From: Bog-950 sp964423405
Lineage (GTDB): Bacteria; Bacteroidota; Bacteroidia; Chitinophagales; LD1
Length of the DNA stretch: 64,000 bases
Assembly (NCBI GenBank): GCA_964423405.1
Contig: CAYREY010000012.1
Location: 1-64,000 of the forward strand
Direction of reading: 5' to 3'
Shown here piece by piece: positions 16,220 through 25,132 of this stretch. Positions within the stretch are counted from its first letter, which is position 1, and each line of letters starts with the position of its first letter. Position numbers and translations under genes: made by a program. Below the pieces are notes generated by a model. It had not been told where the DNA came from. It worked only from the letters and a program-made list of their open reading frames with translations, and searched no databases.

Positions 16220-18337
16220 TTAGTTAACTATCAGTTTTTTCTGCATAACCGACTCGCCGGCTTGTATCTGCACAACATATACACCCGCCGATAGGTTTTC
16301 TATGGCTGTAAGCGGTAGTTGTGTTTCACCGTCGTTCAAGTGTCCATCATATACGTTGGTAACTGTTTGCCCGCTCAGGTTAAGCAGGCTTATACTTACC
16401 TTACCTGCACTGGCCAGCGATAAATTGATAGTTGCATTACCAGCTGCCGGGTTAGGGTACACATTTACATCGTTTACCACGCTTACTTCCTCAATACCTG
16501 TAAGTGCGGTACCAATGTTTATATCATCCAGAAAAAAGTTGTTGCCGTTGGTAGAGCCATACAGTTTAAACTTAAAACGCACATTTGGCTTGCGCCAGGC
16601 CGCGGGCAGGTTCACCTTTACATAGCGCCAGTATGATGGGGCCTGTGTAGGTATAAAGAAACCTGTAACTGCACCTGCATTCAGTGCGCCCAGCGACCCT
16701 TTTTTGTAGATAGTTTGCCAGCTGGCGCCACAGTTGGCAGTTGCCTGCACCTCTATCGAATCGGGCGGGTTACTGTTGGTATTGGTAGATGAGGTAGCCC
16801 AGGAATAATAGAATGATAACGATAGCTGATTGTTGGTTAGTCCGCTCATATCATAGCCCGGCGATACCAGTTCATCTATATCTCTATCGGCTGTAGCATA
16901 ATAGTTATTTAGCAAAGCCACGCCATTGCCATTGTGCGTGCCATACGTACTACGTGTAATTTCTGTATTGTTCAGGTCATTGTTAATTGGTGTCCATTCA
17001 TTAATGGTTAGTGCATTCTGGTCTTCAAAGCCTTGTGCAAATGGGGCAATGTATGAGGCCAGGTCGCTGGCTACATATATGTACTGGTCTTTAGAAATGG
17101 TGTTTGTGCCGCCCGGCCCTGTTACGGTAAGGCGTATAGGTTGCCAGCCGGTAGTGTTAAATGTCACGGTCGGGTTTTTATCGCCCGATGTTGATGGTGT
17201 GCCGTTTGGAAACTCCCAATAGTAATCGGTTACTGCGCCATTGTATGAAGCATCGGCTAACTGAATGGGGGTACCCAGGCAAACATATCTTTTGGGTGAT
17301 GCAAAGTCTGCTTCGGGCTTAGCTGGAGTGTAAATGGTATCATCAACACCGGTTGCCGCCAGGTTTGTTGCGCTCCACAGGCTGTTTCTATCGGCTACCG
17401 GCGAGTTAAGCGCTGCCAGCATGCGTAGTTTTTGCCCCTCTGTAAACATGTTAGAGCAATAGGAGTAGTCCATAAAATTCTGAACATTCTCTATATCTGG
17501 TGGCGTGCAATACGACAGGCTTAAGTTACACTGCAGGTTAGAACCCCGTGTTGGTGGAGTGTCCATTACATCATCGTCGCCGCAGGCTACGCCGGGTGCA
17601 TTGGTATCGCCCCACGTATGTTTCAGGTTAAGAAAATGGCCTACTTCGTGGGTTAAAGCATGCGAACGGTTAAGGTTGCCTGTACCAACAGCACCTACGT
17701 AATCGCTTAACAGTATTACCCCATCGCGTGCCGGTGTGTTAGATAATGCCTGCACTGTACCGGGATAATATGAGTAACCGGCAACGCCGTCTTCCATTGC
17801 GCGCACCACCCAAATATTCAGGTATTTGTCGCGCGGCCAATTGTTCAGCTTAGAGTAATCGTTGCCTACATAGGTTTGTACTGAGTTAATACGCTCAATA
17901 CCGTTGGTAGGGAAACCGTTGGGGTCAATATTTGCCATCCTGAACTCGATACCTACATTAGCAACAACAGGTTGAAAAAGCGGTATTACGTTAGCCAGGT
18001 CGGCATTGCGTTTATTAAAGTCTTCATTTAAAATACGTAGCTGGTCGTATATCTGTGCATCGGTAATCAGTTCGCCATTGGTAGGGTTAATGTCGCCATT
18101 GTGAATGATGTGGAACACAATAGGTATAACAATATTACCATCGCGGTTGATATTGAAATTGCTCATGTTTAATTGGAAATTGCGGGTAAACTCCTCCAGT
18201 CGTGCCTCCTCTGCCAGTATTTCGGGGTGTTCTTCAATTAGTCTTTTTCGTGCTTCGGTTGTGCCGCAGTAGTTGTTGGTTTGGCTGAAAGCACTGAGAC
18301 AAAGAAATAGCGATAGTGTAAATAGCTGTGTTCTCAT
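16220..18337 (-). CDS. secreted M43-family zinc metalloprotease with PKD and T9SS sorting domain (copy 1)
   Basis: 705 residues with a signal peptide (about 1-18). The protease domain contains HEVGHFLNLKH (230-240) and the Met-turn stretch NFMDYSYC, as in pappalysin-like cytophagalysins. A PKD domain starts near ADFASPKRYVC, a carbohydrate-binding or MAM-like beta domain starts near FAQGFEDQNAL, and the C-terminal T9SS sorting domain starts at NVYPNPAAGN. It is closely related along its full length to the next gene (18514-20634), so the pair is a tandem duplication. The two genes have separate terminators. Confidence 0.93.
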   Translation of the reverse strand: MRTQLFTLSLFLCLSAFSQTNNYCGTTEARKRLIEEHPEILAEEARLEEFTRNFQLNMSNFNINRDGNIVIPIVFHIIHNGDINPTNGELITDAQIYDQLRILNEDFNKRNADLANVIPLFQPVVANVGIEFRMANIDPNGFPTNGIERINSVQTYVGNDYSKLNNWPRDKYLNIWVVRAMEDGVAGYSYYPGTVQALSNTPARDGVILLSDYVGAVGTGNLNRSHALTHEVGHFLNLKHTWGDTNAPGVACGDDDVMDTPPTRGSNLQCNLSLSYCTPPDIENVQNFMDYSYCSNMFTEGQKLRMLAALNSPVADRNSLWSATNLAATGVDDTIYTPAKPEADFASPKRYVCLGTPIQLADASYNGAVTDYYWEFPNGTPSTSGDKNPTVTFNTTGWQPIRLTVTGPGGTNTISKDQYIYVASDLASYIAPFAQGFEDQNALTINEWTPINNDLNNTEITRSTYGTHNGNGVALLNNYYATADRDIDELVSPGYDMSGLTNNQLSLSFYYSWATSSTNTNSNPPDSIEVQATANCGASWQTIYKKGSLGALNAGAVTGFFIPTQAPSYWRYVKVNLPAAWRKPNVRFKFKLYGSTNGNNFFLDDINIGTALTGIEEVSVVNDVNVYPNPAAGNATINLSLASAGKVSISLLNLSGQTVTNVYDGHLNDGETQLPLTAIENLSAGVYVVQIQAGESVMQKKLIVN

Positions 18338-18463
18338 GTAAGTGGTTTAGGTTAGTTAATGAGATAAAGCTAATACAGCGAGTATTGGTTTAGTATGTGT
18401 TACAGGTAATTTGACATAAGCATGACAGATGTTAAATATTTGTTAGCGTGTTTGGCACAAAAA

Positions 18464-18493
18464 AAAGAGGCAGGAATTGCTTCCTGCCTCTTT
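18464..18493 (-). terminator. intrinsic terminator for the second M43 protease gene
   Basis: AAAGAGGCAGGAA (18464-18476) and TTCCTGCCTCTTT (18481-18493) form a perfect 13-bp stem with a four-base loop. On the minus strand the stem runs into a continuous T-tract. It lies just downstream of the minus-strand gene at 18514-20634. Confidence 0.88.
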
Positions 18494-18513
18494 ACTTAAC
18501 TTGATATGAAATA

Positions 18514-20634
18514 CTAGTTGATGATTAATTTTTTCTGTAGTACCGATTCGCCGGCTTTGATATTTACAATGTAAATACCTGATGAAAGTTGAGAAGTGCC
18601 GGTAAGCGGCAGTTGGGTTTCGCCATCATTCATCATGCCATCAAATACTTTAGCTACTTCTTTACCGGTAAGGTCAACAACGTTGATGCTTATTTTACCA
18701 GCGCTTGCCAATGACAGGTTGATGGTAGCTTCGCCTTCGGTTGGGTTAGGGAAGATGTTTACATCGTTTACCACACTTACATCTTCAATACCTGTAAGGG
18801 CAGAGCCAATGTTAATGTCATCTATGTAGAAGTTGTTACCACGGGTAGAACCATATACTTTAATTTTGAAGCGTACGTTTGGTTTTTTCCAGGTATTGGC
18901 AAGTGTTATTTTGATAAATTTCCAGTAAGCAGAAGCTTGTGTTGGGATGAAGAAGCCTGTAACCGAACCAGCGTTTAGCACACCCATTGAACCCTTTTTG
19001 TAAACGGTTTGCCAGGTAGAACCACAGTTTAACGAAGCCTGTACCTCGATTGAATCGGGTGGGTTGTTGCTCCACTGCGTAGTTGAAGTAGCCCAAGAAT
19101 AGTAGAATGATAATGAAAGCTGGCTGGTGGTAAGGGCACTAAGGTCGTAGCCCGGAGATACAATCTCGTCTATATCGCGGTCGGCTGTAGCGTAATAGTT
19201 GTTAAGCATAGCAACGCCGCCACCGGTACGTACACCATAATTAGCTCGGGTAATTTCGGTATTATTCAGGTCGTAGTTAATAGCAACCCAATCGCCTCCA
19301 TTTAATACGTTAGCATCTTCAAAACCTTCGGTAAAAGGAGCGATGTATGAAGCCAGATCGTTACCTACATAAACCAGGCGGTTGCTTTCCTTTACACTGC
19401 TGCCACCAGGGCCGGTAACAGTTAATTTAATTGGCTGCCATCCTAACGTATTGAATGTAACAACCGGATTTTTGTCGCCCGAAGAAGAAGGTGTGCCGGT
19501 AGGAAACTCCCAATACCAGTCAGTAACTTCGCCGTTGTATGAGCCATCGGATAATTGTACGCTTGAACCAAGACAAACATATCTTTTAGCGGCACCTATG
19601 TCGGCTTTCGGAATACCAGGAACATAAACAGTGTCATCAGTTCCGGTAGCAGCCAGGTTAGTAGCGCTCCACAGGTTGTTACGGCTCGATTTATCTGAGT
19701 TAAGGGCTGCCAGCATACGTGTTTTTTGGTCCTCAGTAAACATACGAGAGCAGTATGAGTAGTCCATAAAGTTTTGTACGTTTTCTTTAATACCGGCATT
19801 GCAGTAATTAAGGTTAAGGTTGCAGCTGGTAGAGCCACGGGTGATAGGTGTATCATCAACATCATCATCGCCACATGATACGCCCGGTTCGTTAGTATCG
19901 CCCCATGGGTGTTTCAGGTTCAGATAGTGGCCAATTTCGTGTGTAAGAGCACGTGCCAGACCATAGCTGCCTGTACCAATTGCCCCAATGTACTGGCTAA
20001 GTATGATTACACCATCCATAGCCGGAGTATTGTAAAGTGCCTGTACCGATCCGGGATAGTAGGCATAACCCGCTACGCCATCGCGCATGCTTTTTACTAC
20101 CCAAACGTTTAGGTATTTATCGCGTGGCCAGTTGTTTAATTTTGAAAAATCGTTGCCTACGTAGGTCTGGCTAGAGAATACGCGGTCGATACCGTTGGTT
20201 GGGTTACCCTGAGGATCAAGGTTTGCCAGGCGAAACTCAAGGCCAATGTTGGCGATAATAGATTTGAATACAGGTATAACGTCAGATGTATCTGCATTAC
20301 GCTTGTTAAAATCTTCATTAAGAATTCTTACCTGATCGCGTATCTGCGCATCGGTAATCAACTCTCCCGAGTTAGGGTCTATACCACCCAGGTGGATGAT
20401 GTGGAAAACAATAGGAATTACAATGTTGCCTTCGCGGTTAACGTTGAAGTTAGCCATGTTGGCTTTGAAGTTTTTGGTAAACTCTTCAAGTTCTTTTTCA
20501 TCATCTACCACTTCAGGGTGTTCCGCTATCAGTTGTTTTCGGGCCTGGTCAGAACCACAAACTGCTGCTGTTTGTGCAGAGGCGCCAAACGATAGCGAGG
20601 TTAATAATGCAAGCGTAAAAAAGTACGTCTTCAT
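18514..20634 (-). CDS. secreted M43-family zinc metalloprotease with PKD and T9SS sorting domain (copy 2)
   Basis: 706 residues, tandem paralogue of the gene at 16220-18337. A signal peptide (about 1-20, ending GASAQ) is followed by the zinc motif HEIGHYLNLKH (232-242) and the Met-turn NFMDYSYC. Then come a PKD domain from about ADIGAAKRYVC, a beta-sandwich domain from FTEGFEDANVL, and the T9SS sorting domain from NIFPNPTEGEA. All catalytic residues are retained in both copies, so neither looks like a decaying duplicate. The protein is likely exported to the surface or medium. Confidence 0.93.
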   Translation of the reverse strand: MKTYFFTLALLTSLSFGASAQTAAVCGSDQARKQLIAEHPEVVDDEKELEEFTKNFKANMANFNVNREGNIVIPIVFHIIHLGGIDPNSGELITDAQIRDQVRILNEDFNKRNADTSDVIPVFKSIIANIGLEFRLANLDPQGNPTNGIDRVFSSQTYVGNDFSKLNNWPRDKYLNVWVVKSMRDGVAGYAYYPGSVQALYNTPAMDGVIILSQYIGAIGTGSYGLARALTHEIGHYLNLKHPWGDTNEPGVSCGDDDVDDTPITRGSTSCNLNLNYCNAGIKENVQNFMDYSYCSRMFTEDQKTRMLAALNSDKSSRNNLWSATNLAATGTDDTVYVPGIPKADIGAAKRYVCLGSSVQLSDGSYNGEVTDWYWEFPTGTPSSSGDKNPVVTFNTLGWQPIKLTVTGPGGSSVKESNRLVYVGNDLASYIAPFTEGFEDANVLNGGDWVAINYDLNNTEITRANYGVRTGGGVAMLNNYYATADRDIDEIVSPGYDLSALTTSQLSLSFYYSWATSTTQWSNNPPDSIEVQASLNCGSTWQTVYKKGSMGVLNAGSVTGFFIPTQASAYWKFIKITLANTWKKPNVRFKIKVYGSTRGNNFYIDDINIGSALTGIEDVSVVNDVNIFPNPTEGEATINLSLASAGKISINVVDLTGKEVAKVFDGMMNDGETQLPLTGTSQLSSGIYIVNIKAGESVLQKKLIIN

Positions 20635-20666
20635 ATACTGGTTTTAATGTTTTAAACAAATCTCTA

Positions 20667-20674
20667 CAAAACTA
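20667..20674 (-). promoter_or_regulatory. possible -7 element for the second M43 protease gene
   Basis: CAAAACTA on the plus strand is TAGTTTTG on the minus strand, a full match to TAnnTTTG, 32 bases before the start codon. No TTG is found at the expected -33 distance, so confidence is limited. Confidence 0.35.
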
Positions 20675-20810
20675 ACTTTTGAACCCGAAAATTATAACAT
20701 TAGGTTTAAAATATGACAATATTATGACAATGCCAGATGTTAATAACTGAAACAATATTAAGGGCTTTTATAACAACAGTTCAACGGGTAAGATAGTTCT
20801 GAGAGGCATT

Positions 20811-20930
20811 TTATCTTCTCCGCCTTTTTATGGGGTTGCCACGCTTATCCAGTTCATCAGGCTGAAAGCTGAAGTACTCGATGTAAATACATAGCGCCGC
20901 TACTAAAAACAGTAGAAATGCAAGTAGCAT
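20811..20930 (-). CDS. 39-residue membrane microprotein with basic tail
   Basis: Short frame in the 420-base gap between the protease and SAM hydrolase genes, from ATG (20930-20928) to TAA (20813-20811). The product has a hydrophobic helix (LLAFLLFLVAALCIYI, residues 2-17), an acidic turn (QPDELDKRGNP) and a highly basic C-terminus (KRRRR). This N-in helix followed by a soluble tail is a coherent protein design, unlikely by chance. I do not recognise a family. No strong ribosome binding site is visible. The rest of the gap (20675-20810 and 20931-21056) holds nothing I can name. Confidence 0.55.
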   Translation of the reverse strand: MLLAFLLFLVAALCIYIEYFSFQPDELDKRGNPIKRRRR

Positions 20931-21056
20931 TTGATTGTGGGTTGAAAGGTTGCAATGATACTAAAATATACCTCCCTGTAAGTTTGATTTTTATGCCTGC
21001 AATCGTGGGTAAAATCAGATGAAGGGCAGATGTGTTAAGCTAATGTTAAACTACCC

Positions 21057-21824
21057 TTAGTCGGCTAAAACCATTACCGGCATATCTATCTTAAGTCCCA
21101 TTAACAAGGCAGCTTTACCTTTGTACATTCCCACCTCTAAGTATCCGGCAGCATTAAACAGGCAAACCATATCGCCCTCTTCTCCATCGGAGTAGATTTT
21201 GCTTATTGCACGGCTTTGTCCTACGTTGGCTAGCACAGTAAACCGCTTGTCGCCAATAAAATCGTTAAACATTTTACGGCTTATATTGGTAACTGCGTTT
21301 CCATAATGGTCTATGTGTACAATAGTACCCCTTATCGAGCCTGTTGAGCAAATTGGCTGAAGCAGGCGCAGGTTAACAGTTTCGGTGGTAAGCTGCCCAA
21401 AATCACGTGGTGTATACTCCTTGGTTAATAATTCAATTACCCGGGCTATTGCCCCTTCATGTAAAAGTGAGTCGTTGTCGTGCAGTTCTTCATTTACCTG
21501 GTAAGTTTGGTGTGGTGTTTTTTCAAACGCCAGCGAAATAAACCCATTATCGAATGTGATAAAATAATGGCCGTCTATTAGTGTTACCAATAGTTTTCCT
21601 TTCGCTTCCGATGAGTTAACGTGTACCACGTGTATGGTGCCTGCAGGAAAATACCTGTATGCATTACGTACGGTGTAGGCTGCCTCTTTTATATCAAAAG
21701 GCTTTATATCGTTAGTAATGTCTACCATAGGTACCCAGCCATTATGCGTAATAATAGCGCCTTTGAGTGCCGCAACAAAAAAATCGCGGGAGCCCAAATC
21801 GGTGGTTAATGTTATTAGCGCCAT
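21057..21824 (-). CDS. SAM hydrolase / SAM hydroxide adenosyltransferase family protein (DUF62)
   Basis: 255 residues from the ATG at 21824; this start places the family-conserved TTDLGSRDFFVAALKG near the N-terminus (D9 in TTD), whereas the upstream in-frame start at 21875 adds unrelated residues. Other family blocks are HVVHVNSSE, FDNGFISLA and the second-domain HIDHYGNAVTNI. Characterised relatives hydrolyse S-adenosylmethionine to adenosine and methionine; fluorinases and chlorinases belong to the same fold. The hydrolase role is the more likely one here. Confidence 0.88.
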   Translation of the reverse strand: MALITLTTDLGSRDFFVAALKGAIITHNGWVPMVDITNDIKPFDIKEAAYTVRNAYRYFPAGTIHVVHVNSSEAKGKLLVTLIDGHYFITFDNGFISLAFEKTPHQTYQVNEELHDNDSLLHEGAIARVIELLTKEYTPRDFGQLTTETVNLRLLQPICSTGSIRGTIVHIDHYGNAVTNISRKMFNDFIGDKRFTVLANVGQSRAISKIYSDGEEGDMVCLFNAAGYLEVGMYKGKAALLMGLKIDMPVMVLAD

Positions 21825-21974
21825 GGTATGTAAAATGCTATAAAACAAAAGTGCACGAAAAGGATTTGTAAACAAATGCCCTTAAGTGGAAAAAAATGTT
21901 GATAGATATATTATGATAGACACTGCCTTGAACCGGTAAATGAATAATTTTACTGCAACTAAAACCTACCTGGC

Positions 21975-22955
21975 TTGACAGAAGTAACCATAAACATAGA
22001 GGGGATAGATTCTATCGACTTTTTCGGTGTAAACAATTCACGTTTCAATTTTATTAAGAAAAGCTTTCCAACGTTGCGCATGGTATCGCGCGGAAACAGC
22101 ATTAAGGCCGAAGGCAGCAGCGATGATGTGGCGGTTTTTAAGCAGAAAGTGGAGCGGATGATTGACCATATAGAACGCTATGGCAAGCTTACCGAAGATA
22201 ACATAGAAGCTATTATAAGCAGCAGCGATGTGCCGCGCGACAAGAAAGAAAAAGAAACCAGCAATGTAATTGTGCATGGCAATGGTGGCCTTTTAGTGCG
22301 TGCCCGCACCGAGAACCAGCTGATGATGGTGAAGGAAAGCGAGAAAAACGATATTGTGTTTGCCATAGGGCCTGCCGGTACCGGTAAAACCTATACTGCG
22401 GTGGCACTGGCTGTGCGAGCCCTGAAAGAGAAGAACGTTAAGAAGATAATACTTACCCGCCCTGCTGTAGAAGCCGGAGAAAGCCTGGGTTTTTTACCCG
22501 GCGACCTTAAAGAAAAGATTGACCCTTACCTGCGTCCGTTGTACGATGCACTGGATGACATGATACCGCCCGATAAACTTACCTACTATATGGAGAACCG
22601 GGTAATAGAGGTGGCTCCGCTGGCCTTTATGCGTGGACGCACGCTCGATCATTCATTTATATTGTTGGATGAGGCGCAGAACTGTACTGATATGCAGTTG
22701 AAAATGTTTTTAACCCGTATAGGTGCCAACTCTAAGTGTGTAATAACAGGCGACCCCACTCAGATAGACCTGCCACCCAAAGTAAAATCGGGGCTGCATA
22801 CAGCTTTACGTATTCTTAAACCAATAGAGGGTATATCTACCATTATGCTAAATGAAAGCGATGTAGTTCGCCACCGTTTGGTTAAAGAAATTATAAAAGC
22901 ATACGACAAACTTAATGAAACCCGAAGCATTGATAATGCTGACAATAACGGGTGA
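21975..22955 (+). CDS. PhoH-like ATPase
   Basis: 326 residues. An N-terminal KH-like segment is followed by a P-loop domain with Walker A GPAGTGKT (132-139) and Walker B ILLDEAQN (D232, E233), then GDPTQIDLP (sensor region). These are hallmarks of the PhoH/YbeZ family, cytoplasmic ATPases linked to RNA metabolism and ribosome maturation. The start codon appears to be TTG at 21975; no ATG lies nearby in frame, and the N-terminus matches related proteins from this point. It is followed after 36 bases by purC. Confidence 0.92.
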   Translation: MTEVTINIEGIDSIDFFGVNNSRFNFIKKSFPTLRMVSRGNSIKAEGSSDDVAVFKQKVERMIDHIERYGKLTEDNIEAIISSSDVPRDKKEKETSNVIVHGNGGLLVRARTENQLMMVKESEKNDIVFAIGPAGTGKTYTAVALAVRALKEKNVKKIILTRPAVEAGESLGFLPGDLKEKIDPYLRPLYDALDDMIPPDKLTYYMENRVIEVAPLAFMRGRTLDHSFILLDEAQNCTDMQLKMFLTRIGANSKCVITGDPTQIDLPPKVKSGLHTALRILKPIEGISTIMLNESDVVRHRLVKEIIKAYDKLNETRSIDNADNNG

Positions 22956-22991
22956 GATAAATAACAGAAACAAGTGAATCAGTTAACAGAA

Positions 22992-23930
22992 ATGAGCACT
23001 CAAACTATCAGTACTACAGAGTTTAATTTTCCGGGTCAGTCATCAATTTACCATGGTAAAGTACGTGATGTGTACGCCATAGGCGATAAACTGGCTGTTA
23101 TAGCAACCGATCGTATTTCGGCGTTTGACCATATACTACCAAAACCAATACCACATAAAGGGGCTGTACTTAACCAGATAGCAAAACACTTTTTGGAGGC
23201 TACCAGCGATATTGTGCCCAACTGGCTGGAGTCGGTACCACACCCTAACGTTTCAATTGGCAAAAAATGCGAACCTGTACGCATAGAAATGGTAATACGC
23301 GGCTATCTGGCAGGACATGCAGCCCGTACTTATAAGTCGGGCGGCAGAGTGCTATGTGGTGTTACCCTGCCCGAAGGTTTAAATGAGAACGATAAGTTAC
23401 CTGTAAATATTATTACCCCATCTACCAAAGCCGTTGAGGGGCACGATGAGGATATTTCTCGCGAGGATATTTTAAGTCGTGGCCTGGTGAGTGAAGCTAT
23501 ATACCGGCAGATGGAAGAATATACCCACCAGGTATTTGAACGTGGGCAGAAAATGGCGAACGAGCGAGGGCTGATATTGGTAGATACCAAGTATGAGTTT
23601 GGTATTTATAATGGACAGGTAATGCTAATAGATGAAATACACACACCAGATTCATCGCGCTATTTTTATCTGGAAGGATATGAAGAGCGCCAGGCAAAAG
23701 GCGAGCCCCAGAAACAGTTAAGTAAAGAGTTTGTACGAGAGTGGCTGATGGCAAACGGGTTTCAGGGTAAAGATGGCCAGGAGATGCCTTTTATGCCCGA
23801 TGGGTTTGTGAATGTTGTAACTGACCGGTACATAGAGTTGTATGAAATAGTAACCGGTAAATCTTTTGTACGGAACACATCTGTCAATATACTGCAGGAT
23901 ATTGAAAATGCAGTAATAACACACTTGTAG
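22992..23930 (+). CDS. purC: phosphoribosylaminoimidazole-succinocarboxamide synthase
   Basis: SAICAR synthase of de novo purine synthesis, 312 residues. Signature stretches are YHGKVRDVYAIGD, ATDRISAFDHILP, RGYLAGHAARTYKSG, LVDTKYEFGIYNG and DEIHTPDSSRYF. I use the ATG at 22992, which puts TTEFNFPGQ near the N-terminus as in Bacteroides PurC; an in-frame GTG at 22974 is the alternative. No other pur genes are adjacent. Confidence 0.95.
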   Translation: MSTQTISTTEFNFPGQSSIYHGKVRDVYAIGDKLAVIATDRISAFDHILPKPIPHKGAVLNQIAKHFLEATSDIVPNWLESVPHPNVSIGKKCEPVRIEMVIRGYLAGHAARTYKSGGRVLCGVTLPEGLNENDKLPVNIITPSTKAVEGHDEDISREDILSRGLVSEAIYRQMEEYTHQVFERGQKMANERGLILVDTKYEFGIYNGQVMLIDEIHTPDSSRYFYLEGYEERQAKGEPQKQLSKEFVREWLMANGFQGKDGQEMPFMPDGFVNVVTDRYIELYEIVTGKSFVRNTSVNILQDIENAVITHL

Positions 23931-23937
23931 CTTATTT

Positions 23938-25008
23938 ATGCCTGCAACAAAGCAATTTGGAAGGCTAAGAAAAATACAGTTTACGGTTTTTACACTGTTT
24001 ATAGTACTGTTTCTTTCTTGTGTGGCAGGCGAAGTATTACTACGGTATGTGTTTGTTTTTCCTGGCCCGCCATACGATAACAAGGTGGCAGACGATAAAC
24101 TGGGTTGGCTGCCCAGGCCATACTACACGTATTCGTCAACTAGGTTTCCTGATAATGCAGGAGGGCACTATCCGGTTCACTTTTCCTTTACAAAGCACGG
24201 TTTCAGAGCCTGGCCTAAGGCAAAAGATACAACAAAAACTTCCTTCTTGTTTATTGGCGATTCGTTTACAGAGAGCATAGAGTGCTCTGACAGAAATACC
24301 TTTTACAACTTGTTTGGTAATAATAATATAAGGCAGGTTTATGCTTTTGGTTGTTCGGGTTATGGCACTTTGCAGGAACTGATGATTATAAGGCGCTTTA
24401 TTGACTCGATTAAGCCCAACTATGTGGTTTTACAGATGTGTAGTAACGATTTTGCTGATAATTACCCGGCGCTGGAAGAGATTACCGGATATAAAGTGGG
24501 GCAGCGCAGGCCTTATATGATTAGTGGCAATACTATAGAATATCACCATCCGCACTACATTATTAACGATGTGAAAAAGTACTCGCGGGTTGCTCATTTT
24601 TTAATGACAAAGAGCCGTAATGCTTTGATTCGATTTGGTGTATTGTCAACAGCTACGTTAGATGACATTAAGATAGTTCAGCAGGAACTTGGGCATCCGG
24701 TATATAAAAAGTCGTATTTGGTTACGGCCAATCTTTTGCATAAGATTAAACAACTGGCTGATGAGAAAGGTGCGAAATTGATTGTTTTTCTGGCAGATAA
24801 TCTACAACCAACCAGTAAACACCTGAAAGAAATTTGTTTAGTAAACGATGTGACGTTTATTGATGGTGTAGCAGATAGTGTTTTTCAACACCAGGCTAAC
24901 GGAGAAACGGTAAGAGCCTATGATGGACATCATTGGAATAGCAACGGGCACCGTATTGTTGCCAGGCAACTTGATATGTATTTTAATGATACACTGAACC
25001 TGCGGTAG
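23938..25008 (+). CDS. SGNH/GDSL hydrolase family protein, membrane-anchored
   Basis: 356 residues. An N-terminal membrane helix (about 14-38) is followed by an extracytoplasmic domain with the block I motif FIGDSFTES (GDS-type nucleophile serine), an Asn-containing SNDF motif, and a C-terminal DGHHWNSNGHRI supplying the catalytic Asp/His. SGNH hydrolases act on ester or acetyl groups, often of glycans or lipids. It begins 7 bases after purC but is functionally better grouped with the downstream carbamoyltransferase, DUF5989 and SxtJ genes, with which such hydrolases commonly co-occur. Confidence 0.82.
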   Translation: MPATKQFGRLRKIQFTVFTLFIVLFLSCVAGEVLLRYVFVFPGPPYDNKVADDKLGWLPRPYYTYSSTRFPDNAGGHYPVHFSFTKHGFRAWPKAKDTTKTSFLFIGDSFTESIECSDRNTFYNLFGNNNIRQVYAFGCSGYGTLQELMIIRRFIDSIKPNYVVLQMCSNDFADNYPALEEITGYKVGQRRPYMISGNTIEYHHPHYIINDVKKYSRVAHFLMTKSRNALIRFGVLSTATLDDIKIVQQELGHPVYKKSYLVTANLLHKIKQLADEKGAKLIVFLADNLQPTSKHLKEICLVNDVTFIDGVADSVFQHQANGETVRAYDGHHWNSNGHRIVARQLDMYFNDTLNLR

Positions 25009-25132
25009 TTTTTTTGTGCGTTACGTAGTTGTATGCATAGCAAACTGTGTTGTAGCTGTATGAAAACAGCACGAAACGGCCTAAAGTTGCTAGTAGCAAA
25101 GCGAATATATTTACTTAATTAGCTTTCGAAAC

